Assembly (NCBI GenBank): GCA_002794785.1
Contig: NBBA01000005.1
Coordinates: 1,302,001 to 1,366,000 of the forward strand
Length of the DNA: 64,000 bases
Source of the DNA: Coniferiporia sulphurascens
Lineage: Eukaryota > Basidiomycota > Agaricomycetes > Hymenochaetales > Hymenochaetaceae
Direction: 5' to 3'
Part shown: positions 54,988 to 64,000 of the stretch, piece by piece
How positions within the stretch are numbered: the first letter of the stretch is position 1
How the letters are laid out: the number at the start of each line of letters is the position of its first letter
Translations under genes and position numbers: made by a program
Notes under the pieces: generated by a model
Database searches by the model: none
The model's input: only the letters and a program-made list of their open reading frames with translations
Told to the model about the DNA's origin: nothing

Positions 54988-57074
54988 ATGATCATGCATC
55001 CCAGTCGTCTCCTCCCCCTCGTCCTTCCCCTCGTCCCCGCCTTCGCTATTGTCGCCACCGGTCAGCTCTCCCTTCCCTCGCCACCCTACCTTCCGCCGGA
55101 CGCGTCCGCAGGCGCAACTCCTTCCAACTCGACGTCCATTCCGAATGCTCAATGGTCGGACCTCCTCGGTAACCTCTTATTTTTCTACGACGCCCAACGC
55201 TCTGGGAAGCTCCCGGTCCCGTTTCGTGTTACCTGGAGAAATGACAGTGCACTCGACGACGGCAAGGATGCTGGTCTCGACTTGTCCGGCGGGTTTTACG
55301 ACGCAGGAGGTACGTCAGCCTTTGCTTCCGAGCTTGTCACAAACCATTCAAGCTTCTTTCCGCAGACTACATTAAAGCCACGTATCCCTTGGTACGGCAT
55401 TCCCTCCTAGTATGATCTCTCCGGAATATGGATCCTGAAATGTCCCTAGTCCTTCACGTTAATGTCCATCTGTTGGGGAGCTATGGAGTACGGAAAAGGT
55501 ATCTCATGGCTCCAAGACGCGTAATTTATCAGCTCATAGGGGCCCAGGTTATGATTTGTCAAACCAGACTGCTTACCTCGACTCCGTGCTACGATGGGGT
55601 CTGGATTGGCTAATTAAGGTGATTATTATTCCCCTACGGCAAGCTCACCTTGCTAACCTCTCGCCGAAGGCCCACCCGTCAAACGACACGTTATATGTCC
55701 TCGTCGGGGACGCCAACACCGATGACGCTTATTGGGGCGGTGACCTCAATATCCCATCCCCCCGACCCTCATATCAAATCAATGACACAAGGTACTTAGG
55801 CCATCTTTTTTTCTTTTTTTCTCCCTTATACCTGAGCTATCCCAGTCCAGGAACAGACGCTGCGGCGGGTGCTTCCGCCGCGTTCTCTGCATGTTCTTCG
55901 CTTTACGCTGGACAGACGTTCAATACCTCTCTTTCCTCTGTAGCGTCCCTTCAAAACGGATCATATGCATCTACGCTTCTCACTCACGCCGAAGCGCTTT
56001 ACACTTTTGCCGTAAACGCCACAGGTGGTCAGCGCTTGTACCAGCTCTCAGTACCCGAAGTTGCCGACGCGTACGGGTCATCAACATTCGGTGACGAACT
56101 GACGATGGCGGCACTCCTGCTCGCTTTTACCACAAACTCAACAGAGTATTTTGGTCAGGCGGAAGTCTACTACAAGCAAAATAATCTGGCTGGACAGGAT
56201 GGTGTATTCAATTGGGACTCAAAGACACCTGGATTGGCGGTATTATTCGCCAAGACGGTTTTCTCAAGGCCCGAGCTTGGAGGGAACATTACCCAATGGC
56301 AGAGCGAAGCGGAGAGGTACTTTGACAACATTATTAATGGGAACAGCCAAGGACAGTTGACAAATGGTTTGTTCTATTACTTCTCTGTCGTTTTCATCGT
56401 CTTAACTAATGGACTTAGGTGGCCTCCTGTATTATGATGGTGACTCAGATGAGGCGTCATTGAATCCAGCTATGAACCTCGCCATGCTCATGAACATGTA
56501 CAGTCCTTTGGCAAGCTCGCAAGACAAATCCTGGATGTACACAACGTATGCCGAGGCACAGTTCGCGTATGCGCTCGGAAAAAATCCGATGTCTTGTCCA
56601 TACATCGTTGGGTCGAACCCCAACTCCCCGCAGAACCCCTCCTCCGCTATCGCGAGCGGTGGATCAAACATCGATGCGATAAACACGGATCCTGCACAGG
56701 AAGCGTATGTTCTTTATGGTGCGGTCGTCGGTGGACCCGACAATCATGACCGCTTCTACGACATACGGAGTGACTGGCCTGAGACTGAGCCTGCGCTTGA
56801 CCTCAACGCGCCTTTGCTCGCCCTTGCGGCGCTGCATGTTATGAATGATACGGCAGATCCGTTCTATACAGGCTTGGCGGCTGGCGCGTATGACGCTGTG
56901 AAGCCATCTGGCACGCCGTGTGACGAGGCGTTTCCTTGCGAAAGCCACGGTGGCCTCAGCAAAGGCGGGAAGATTGCACTTGCGGTTGTTATTACAGTCG
57001 TGGGCCTCGTTATTCTTGGTGGAGTGGCTTACATTTTCCGGCTGCGTGGTAGAAACAAGGTCATGCGCGTTTGA
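54988..57074 (+). CDS. GH9 endoglucanase-type glycoside hydrolase, membrane-anchored
   Basis: Exons 54988-55309, 55366-55391, 55450-55498, 55548-55618, 55670-55791, 55846-56366 and 56419-57074 encode 588 residues. A signal peptide (RLLPLVLPLVPAFAIVATG) precedes a GH9 catalytic domain: DLSGGFYDAGDYIKATYPL with the two Asp of the DAGD motif, SICWGAMEYGKGYDLSNQTA, VGDANTDDAYWGG, and the C-terminal GAVVGGPDNHDRFYDIRSDW and EPALDLNAPLLAL with the acid-catalyst region. A last exon segment forms a membrane helix (KIALAVVITVVGLVILGGVA) followed by the basic stop-transfer FRLRGRNK. GH9 members cut beta-1,4-glucans; a wall-remodelling role is possible for a cell-surface form (inference). Confidence 0.92.
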
Positions 57075-57239
57075 CCTGCCCCCTGAACTATTTGCAGCAG
57101 ACATTTTGCACGACTTTTTTGCATTTATAAATGTTCTACTCTCTTGGACGCTTATCACGATAGCTACGAAGTGTAATTGCACGACGAACATCCATGTAGC
57201 ACTAAACAAGAGAAACAAGTATTCAAAAACCCTAATGTC

Positions 57240-60200
57240 TTAGTATACCTCTAATACATAGCGTTCTTCCTCCTTCAGTCCTTCTAAATAATCGCCCGCC
57301 TCCGTTTCCCCGAGACCGATGTACTTCACAAGTGCCCCAACAAGAGCCTCATAGACATCGGGTACAGGCCACGTCGGTCCACATAAATAAAATACACCCT
57401 TGTCAGTGTGTAGCATCCGGGCAAGCGCCTCCGCGTCCTCGCTCATCTTGTGCTGAATGTAAACCTTCTTCTTTCCGTCACGAGAGAACGCGAGACCCGC
57501 GTGCGCAATTGTCTTGTTAAGGATAAATGCCTCTATCTCCTCACCGTAAAGATACTCCTTCGATCGGTACCTTGATCCGAAGTAATAATAAAGCGGTCCA
57601 ACAGGTTTGCCCTGAGCGGCGAGCCATGCACGATGTTGTAGGAACGCACGGAACGGTGCTGCGCCGGTTCCTAGGCCAGCGAGGATAAGCGGTTGCAAGT
57701 CGCTCGGAGGAAGCTGAAAATATCACAAAGTGAGCCGGAAGTAAAGAAATTGCGACGATGTGGACAAACCTTCATAACACTAGGCTTAATAGACACGGTG
57801 ACCTTCTGGCCGACCTTCAGCCCCGCCAGATAGCGTGTACACTGTCCGTACCTAGCGGTACCTGAAATTCCGTAGTGAGCTTTTGTGGAGCCGCAAATAA
57901 GGGAAAGGCCTTGCCTGAAGGGGTTGACCATTCCACGGTCACCACGAGTAGATCAACCCTATCCCCGACGACGCTCTGCGCGCTGGCGATACTGTAATGC
58001 CTTGCTTTGGTGTCTCCGATCATTTCGCAGAGTATCTCGGTGCTTGGTCTTGCGCTTCTGTACCTCTGGAGCACATCGGCAAACGTAATTGTATCCTTTT
58101 CAGAAAGTTTTTTGAATGTCGACGATCCCTCCGGAGAACCGATAAATTGTAATGTCAATTTATCACTCTTCGCCGTCGCATAGTCTGCCAGGCCAGCGTA
58201 GAAGCTCTTAGGGGGCTTCCCGAATAAGTCAATCTGCTGCTGTAACGCCTGGAAGACTGTACGTGTATGGACCCTTCCCTCTACGCCTGGTACAGGAATC
58301 GTGATCAGGCGGTCGGGGTCTATTCCGTACCACGCACAGAACTCAAGCACCTCGCCTGCATCGTTCCATCCATGCACACCAAGCGCCTCGCCAATAGCGT
58401 ACTTAAGCCCCGTCCCAGATGTATCAAATTCAAGGTGGAAGACATTTCGGTCGTATTCAGTTGGCGTAAGGCGGCGGTTAACAGTGCAGGTAACAAGGAA
58501 AGTGCGGTCCGGAATTTCGGGACGAAGGGCAGGGTTCTGTGAATACCCCTCGACTGATAACGCATTAACCGGAAGGTCGAACACATCAGGGAATAGTATG
58601 TGACGGGCTGCATCGTGCCAAGAGCTGAGATGTGCGCCGGGGAGAGATGGCTGACCATCGTCGAAACTCCCGTTAACGGCATTGAAGCTGAATATTTTCA
58701 GCTCAACATCGCCATTTTCTTCCGACAGTCCCGGTTTCGAGGCGATAGTTAGTTCTTCAAGCGTAGCCCACGCCTTCGCATTGATCTTGTCAATATTTAG
58801 CCCTTCCTGCGAGTGGCCATAAATATCGTGTGCTAGCTTCTTTAGCAGGGCTTCGTTCGCCGATGGCCCGAGATACAAACGGAGAAATGCTAGGTGTCCC
58901 AAAATAGCCTGCGCGGGTAATCCCCCAGTATCTTCAACCCCCTTCACATCGATGTTGTAGATTTTAATCCTCTCCCGGTTTATGAAATCGCGGGTATCCA
59001 TCGAAAGGTTTGCCGAAAGCTCCGATCCAGACCACGAGGAGAATAATAGTACCACGGAACCCGACTTGACATGGTTTAATAAGGAGTGTGATTTGAGAAG
59101 GCTTTGATCCAAAATAGCAAGGAAGTCTGCCTTAAAGCCTTGCTCCTCGCCATCACCCAGAGGAAGCTGGGTATGCACGGGTGTGTATTCTTCCGGATTT
59201 GATCTCGGCGATAGTAAGACTCGAGTCGCCTCCACCCCACCGGGTTTGGAAAATACATCATGATCCGTGAGGGAGCGCGTCTGGATGGAGTTACTCGCAA
59301 GGAATACATCGACGATGCGGCGGGGAAGGTTCGCCAAAGGGGAAGACGGCGTACTGAAAAAAAGTAGTTTTTTTATATTGTCCGTTCGCACTGGAGGAGA
59401 TGAAACAACGGGCAGCAGTCCGCCTAAGAATTCGGAGAATGTAGAAGGGGACTTGATGTATTCCTGAGTGATCGAAGGTACAACCCTCTCTGCCCGGACA
59501 CTGGGTTTACTCGCGCTGCCACTGAGGCAAGCTGCAAAAACATCCATGTATAGAGTGCCCTGAGTGCCTTCCGATGGAACTTCATCGAGAACGCGAACAT
59601 TTTTCACGCTCGCGGGCAGTGCAGAGGTGAATAATGTGTCGTCCCAAGGCCTAAGGACTCTGACTACGACCAACCCGAAGCCAGGTTTATTCTTCGCAAA
59701 AGTCTTTGCCGCAGATGCAAGGGGGCCATTGAGCATGACAAGAACGTCGGTCGCGTTAGCATCCCCGATATAATCAAAATAAGCATATCCAGCCGCTTCC
59801 AGCGCGTCTCGTACCCCAACCCTTTCAGAACTCCTGTTTATGGGTTTATTCAAAAGGGTGTGCCCAACTTCCCTCCCTGCGCTGTAGTGGTCGAACAAGT
59901 GGATAACATGAGACTCCGTGATCTTGTATGCCACTGCAGCAAGGTCGACGCTTTCCTGGGGTGTCGATGAGAGCAAAACGGCGAACGAATCCGGCAAAGT
60001 GTTCAGGATTGGATTCAAAGGCGCAAGGGTTGGCGAGAACTCCAGGGTCTGTCCGACGGGTGTAATCGCAGGTGTCTGAATGACTATTCTGCTAGACGCC
60101 TTCGGTTCGGGAAGGAACGCAAAGGATGGAACCATCGCAGCAAGTCCACTCGGTGTGTTATATGCGGTGAGGACCGAGTCCTTTTGAACATCCTTGCTCG

Positions 60201-60435
60201 TACCCTCCTCGGAGAGGCGTCCAATAAGACTTAGTCCAGCGCCTGCCCGTGTCTGCAGACTGACAACGTTAATGGATCCCTTTCTGCCTTGGTTCCGCCC
60301 CTTCGTGAGAATGCCAAAACCTGCGTGCTCTGCGAGGTCGTAGACAAAGACCGATGAACTGTTGGCCAAGGCAACTTCTTCGACAAGTGTCGAGGCTGAA
60401 ACGGTATCATCCCTGGGTGACTTTCCAAGCGACAT
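57240..60435 (-). CDS. MET10: sulfite reductase [NADPH] flavoprotein (alpha) subunit
   Basis: Exons 60435-57915, 57861-57770 and 57713-57240 encode 1028 residues, close to yeast Met10 (1035). The N-terminal half is the pyruvate-ferredoxin-oxidoreductase-like region seen in fungal Met10 (ESVDLAAVAYKITESHVIHL, GFGLVVVRVLRPWDDTLF). The C-terminal half is a ferredoxin-reductase module: FAD site RHYSIASAQSVVGDRVDLLV, then YGQCTRYLAGLKVGQKVTVS, LILAGLGTGAAPFRAFLQHR for NADPH binding, YYYFGSRYRSKEYLYGEE, and the end RYVLEVY. It supplies electrons to the Met5 subunit to reduce sulfite to sulfide (known). The first intron (57914-57862) has a GC donor (tcag|gcaagg); that splice is needed to restore GTARYGQCTRY. 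Confidence 0.95.
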
Positions 60436-60720
60436 CTTGTGAGAGACAGAAATCTAGAGAAGGGGGAGGGGCGAGTGGACCGCATCGCATCCTTTTTTGA
60501 AAAATTCGGGCGTGTCTGTCAATTGGCTCAGAATCACGCAAGAGGGCTGGTTGCCTTTTCCGTCAGCTGCTTACTAGAAGCACAATTTATCATTTGATTA
60601 AATCCCGTTGCATATATACACTTCATTACAACGACTTTCACAGTTATGATTACGCAGCGATCGGAAAGTTAACATAGAAAGATGCAGTGTACTTCTTCCT
60701 AGAAATTGAGAAGATTTCAT

Positions 60721-61808
60721 CTATAGAGTGTTGAAGAGACGATCACCCTAAATGCACAAATAATACAATTAGACTAGGGATTTCATAAATGGCTAACTCT
60801 CGTACCGTATCTCCCAAACCCGGAGTAATTATTCCTTCCGGAGTGAGGGTACGGTCAACTGCGGCGGCCCAGATCTGAAGTATACAAGTGATCAATGGGC
60901 ATATGTAGTTAGATTATGATTATGAGTAGTCGTACCTCAAGGTCGGGGAACTCCTCGGAAACTTTCTTCAAACCAGTCTCCGATGCTAGAACACAGAGTA
61001 GCTTAATGTTCTTAACTGTATCGCATGTATCAATTATGTTCCAGGATAGACGTTTAGCTGAAACTACTTACTGGGGAGACCCCAATCAATCAGCATCTGT
61101 AGAGCAGCGCAAGCTGTGCCACCCGTGGCAACTAGGGGGTCGAGCAAGTAGCATACGTCCACCGTCACTTCTGATGGAAGCTTCGAGTAGTCTGTCGAAA
61201 GAAATTGTAATTCGAGGGCATTAATAGCAACATGCTGTACGCACATTCAACGGGCTGGAGGCTGATCTTCTCGCGGAACAATCCGATGTGATATACCTTG
61301 GCCGTTCTTCGACATTGGAGGGTGACAGTCGACCGTCAGATTAGGGTGCGTACTCGGTTTAAACAGATCTTACGGGAAAAGGTCAAGCAGCGCCTCCGTC
61401 ATCCCCAACCCCGCGCGAAGGATAGGCGTCAACCCGATGCGAGGCTTTATGACTTTTCCGGTAAAAGGTGCGACTGGTGTGTTCTAGAGGGCGGAGGTCC
61501 GATCATGATTTCTGAGAAGATAACCGTACAAGTTCACTGACACCTTCGAACGTCGACTCTTCCAGAGATCTGCTCGCCTCGATGGCGAGAAATGTGCTGA
61601 TTTGGCGTATTCCCTGTAGGTTGCAACGCAGATGAACAAAAGAACGATTCGACAGAGCGCTATCTCGGCCGGGCTACTGTCCACCGGCAATTTCAATCGG
61701 TAGGAAACCCACCTCGCGAAACTCCTTCGTCGACGTGCTCGTTTGCCTAAGCTGCGAGAGCTTTGCATTTACGAGAGGGTGGCTAAGAATATTTGTTTTG
61801 CCTGGCAT
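60721..61808 (-). CDS. FUR1: uracil phosphoribosyltransferase
   Basis: Eight exons, 61808-61713, 61613-61538, 61473-61374, 61306-61245, 61191-61072, 61015-60936, 60874-60806 and 60747-60721, encode 209 residues. The enzyme makes UMP from uracil and PRPP. Motifs: GIRQISTFLAIEASRSLEES, PRIGLTPILRAGLGMTEALL, GLFREKISLQPVEYYSKLP, the PRPP loop LLDPLVATGGTACAALQML, and the uracil-binding end PGLGDTGDRLFNTL. This is the short prokaryote-like type of UPRT. The junction after exon 2 was set at 61537 (gtgaac) because it gives FEGVIAPFTGK; a nearer donor gives FEVAPFTGK. Confidence 0.93.
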
Positions 61809-62175
61809 TTTGGTGGAGGACAGGAACAGGATAGAAAACAAAGAGAACCGTAATCCGCGAGGCTGAAGCGCGTTCGCGTTGAAGGCCGGCGGCACACATG
61901 GTTGATTAGAGATTAGGAGATTAGATCGGCGCCACGCGACCCGGCAGGCGCCTTTGCCGTCTTCCGAACCGAACCGAACTCAGGGAGGATTGTGGCGGCT
62001 CTACTGCTAAGATGTACATATGCACTCGTTTTGTCTACGCACAGCATCGCTTATGGGTCAGGCGTATATCCGTGTACATGGAACCGGTCGGAACACACAA
62101 CGTGAACAAGGCAGATCAATTTAAATAATAAAAGCCGGCAACCACGAGACGACGTGCCCCGGTCCAAGTGTCCCC
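61809..62175. other. intergenic between FUR1 start and RRP8 stop
   Basis: Presumed FUR1 promoter plus the RRP8 3' flank; no gene is supported. Confidence 0.4.
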
Positions 62176-63713
62176 CTACCTTCGCTTGTATTCACAAGGT
62201 TGCAGAACGTCCCCTCGGACCATAATCCTCTGCCAGGCCTCCTCGCCCACTTTTCCGGACCCTTCCGTTTTTTCGAAATCGAAGAGCGTGAAATGACTGT
62301 TTCGTTCGTCCTGTCCGTAAAATTTTAATGAACGTCTGATCCAGGCTGTCGGGAAGGGGAATTGTCTTCGCACCTTCGACATAAGGCGGAAACCTACGGA
62401 TTTTATCACGGACGTAAACTCGTCAACGTTTGTGAATCGACTGGCAACTTCCGCGATCTTCAGTTCGCCCCTTCAGAGAACAGGGGTTAGCCGAGTCAAA
62501 GCGTATAGCTCATGGTAGAGAAAAAAAGTACCCTGTTTTTAAAACTCGTCTCGCCTCACGTATGCAATTCAGCCAGTTCGTGCTCATTAAACTCAAAGAG
62601 CACACGACTACATCCACGATTTGGCCCTCGGCCTTTTCTTCCGCGCCTGGAATGGGCAGCTTACCGCAGATATCCGTCGCTACTATGAACGCATTTGCTG
62701 CGACCAGATCGTAAGAAAGGACGACGAAGCTTTTTGAAATCAAGCCCTGCGCTAAAGCCGCATCACCGCAGCCTAGGTCGACTATGACCGTACGTTCTGG
62801 GTACGAAGAAAGCACCTCAATGAAGTGCTTGACTGGATTCGACGGCCATGAGGTAACCTGGTGTCTGAAGCCTGCGTGATACTAAAGCAAATAAAGTTAT
62901 GAGCGTACTTTTTTCGGCCACTAGATAAAACAGCCTGACAAACCTCCTCAAATACCCTCGGATCCTCGTGCATCAGACGCTCTGCATCCCTGCTAGTAGA
63001 TTTGTATAGTGTTTCATTTATCCATCTGATGCAATGTGTGTGTTTTTTTCGTTCGGGAGATACAACGCGTTTAGCATATCAGCATATGTATGAATGATTG
63101 AAATGATATAAGGGCACCACCTAAATCTTGCGCCATCAAGGCTTTGTTTCATTTTTGATTGAAGGAATGTCAGGTGCACATCGGAACCCCCGGCCTGAGT
63201 GTATTCTTTCTGCTCCTGCACAACCGGCTTGCGACCCTCGTTTTTCTTCTCCTTCTTCCGCACCATCCCCTCGTTTTTGGGATGGGCCGGCTTGAGATCT
63301 GAAGATCGTGAAGCATGCCCAGATGATTGGGGGAAGAGTAATGGAGCATCCGTGTCGTTAATTGAGCTCTTCTTTTGCTTTCCGACGTGTTTCTTCGATA
63401 TTGGTACATCAGGAAATTCCCGAGAGTTCCTATATCCATCTGCTTCTCCTGCCCCTGGGGAGGTCTTTTTCCTGTTCCTTCTATGCGCTGTTCTGCCACC
63501 CTCGGTGTTGCCATCTTTTCCCTTTATCCCCATATCCCCTCCCTCCTCCTTCCCCAGCTTGTTCATGAGCCTTTCCATGTTGACTTCAGCGGACTGCACT
63601 TTGCCCGAGGAACCATCGGCAGGACCGGGGCGTTTCCGCTTTCGTGAATTTGCTGAAGAGGCAGGCTGAACGTCCGCGGGCATGGTCCATCCAGGGACGT
63701 CGAATAGTGCCAT
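62176..63713 (-). CDS. RRP8: Rrp8-type 25S rRNA adenine methyltransferase
   Basis: Exons 63713-63121, 63025-62944, 62881-62532 and 62470-62176 encode 439 residues. Rrp8 makes N1-methyladenosine in helix 25.1 of large-subunit rRNA in the nucleolus (known in yeast). The N-terminal 200 residues are basic and disordered (SRKRKRPGPADGSSGK, RKKEKKNEGRK). The domain begins RWINETLYKSTSRDAERLMH and YHAGFRHQVTSWPSNPVKHF; the SAM-binding motif is VIVDLGCGDAALAQGL; the family-specific VCSLSLMSTNWLN and REARRVLKTGGELKIAEV follow. The phase of the last junction gives TGGELKIAEV, as expected. Confidence 0.93.
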
Positions 63714-64000
63714 GGTATTGCAGTATATAGCTTATCGGAATGCCAGTAGCTATGATGGGCTTCGCAAAAGCTTGGAAGCTTGCGAGGGAAAAATGGAGAG
63801 AGAGCCAAGGTGGGTTCGGAGATGTGCGATTTACCTCCGTTTACCTGCACGTGGGTTCTCGGGCGAGCCCGACGCCAAGGGCATGCGGTCTCAGTGCGAT
63901 CGCAACTTCAAGTTCGTCTACTAGTTACTTTAGTGAAATAAGCAAAAGTACTGTCTAGTGCACCAATCAAACTCTCTTGACCCGTACACGTGTACGGTCG
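63714..64000. other. right edge, upstream of RRP8
   Basis: Presumed RRP8 promoter. Short plus-strand frames here have no recognisable motif and are probably chance. Confidence 0.35.

Noticed and set aside
63199..63669. 156-codon plus-strand frame opposite RRP8
   Set aside because: It mirrors the low-complexity basic N-terminus of RRP8; no independent evidence.

Overview
This is a gene-dense stretch of nuclear DNA from a filamentous fungus, most probably a basidiomycete of the Agaricomycetes type. The reasons are the introns (mostly 45-70 nt, GT-AG, often with CTRAY-like branch sites, up to 13-17 per gene), short intergenic gaps on both strands, and the families present. All exon models were spliced by eye, using reading-phase consistency and family motifs as checks. 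I found no bacterial, viral, CRISPR, tRNA or rRNA features. The one mobile-element signature is a retroposed segment at 1460-2329.

Layout. 1-10 kb: GPN3 (cut by the left edge), a retroposed insert with target-site duplication, a small His/Ser/Tyr-rich protein, PYM1, an FMP32/CCDC90-type mitochondrial protein, FAF1, and an unrecognised protein with a repeated Asp/Gly motif. 10-23 kb: a ZNRD2-type zinc-ribbon protein, an EDEM/Mnl1 GH47 protein with a C-terminal PA domain, adenine phosphoribosyltransferase, ribosomal protein eS1, ATG10, acetyl-CoA acetyltransferase and a Dal5-type MFS transporter. 23-29 kb: three genes without a confident name (853-aa disordered, 208-aa membrane, 379-aa). 29-41 kb: YIH1/IMPACT, ATG29, DDI1, SPT3, PAPS reductase, an RNase III, COA3, COX7 and YAF9. 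41-50 kb: one very large ATR/Mec1-type PI3K-like kinase. 50-64 kb: RCF2, a HERP/Usa1-like ubiquitin-domain membrane protein, a Gfo/Idh/MocA oxidoreductase, a membrane-anchored GH9 endoglucanase, sulfite reductase flavoprotein (MET10), uracil phosphoribosyltransferase and RRP8.

Themes. Several pathways appear more than once: cytochrome oxidase assembly and function (COX7, COA3, RCF2), sulfate assimilation (MET16-type, MET10), autophagy (ATG10, ATG29), ER quality control (EDEM, HERP-like, and possibly DDI1), purine/pyrimidine salvage (APT1, FUR1), and transcription/chromatin (SPT3, YAF9). Nothing proves that these are functional clusters; they may be coincidence in a dense genome.

Most worth a second look: the retroposed insert with a 14-bp target-site duplication and 17-nt poly(T); the exon-by-exon repeat protein; four GC-AG introns; a 14-nt micro-exon carrying two catalytic residues of the RNase III; and an acetyl-CoA thiolase whose first exon encodes a presequence and ends in a second ATG, suggesting dual targeting. 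I see no clear previously undescribed multi-gene system.
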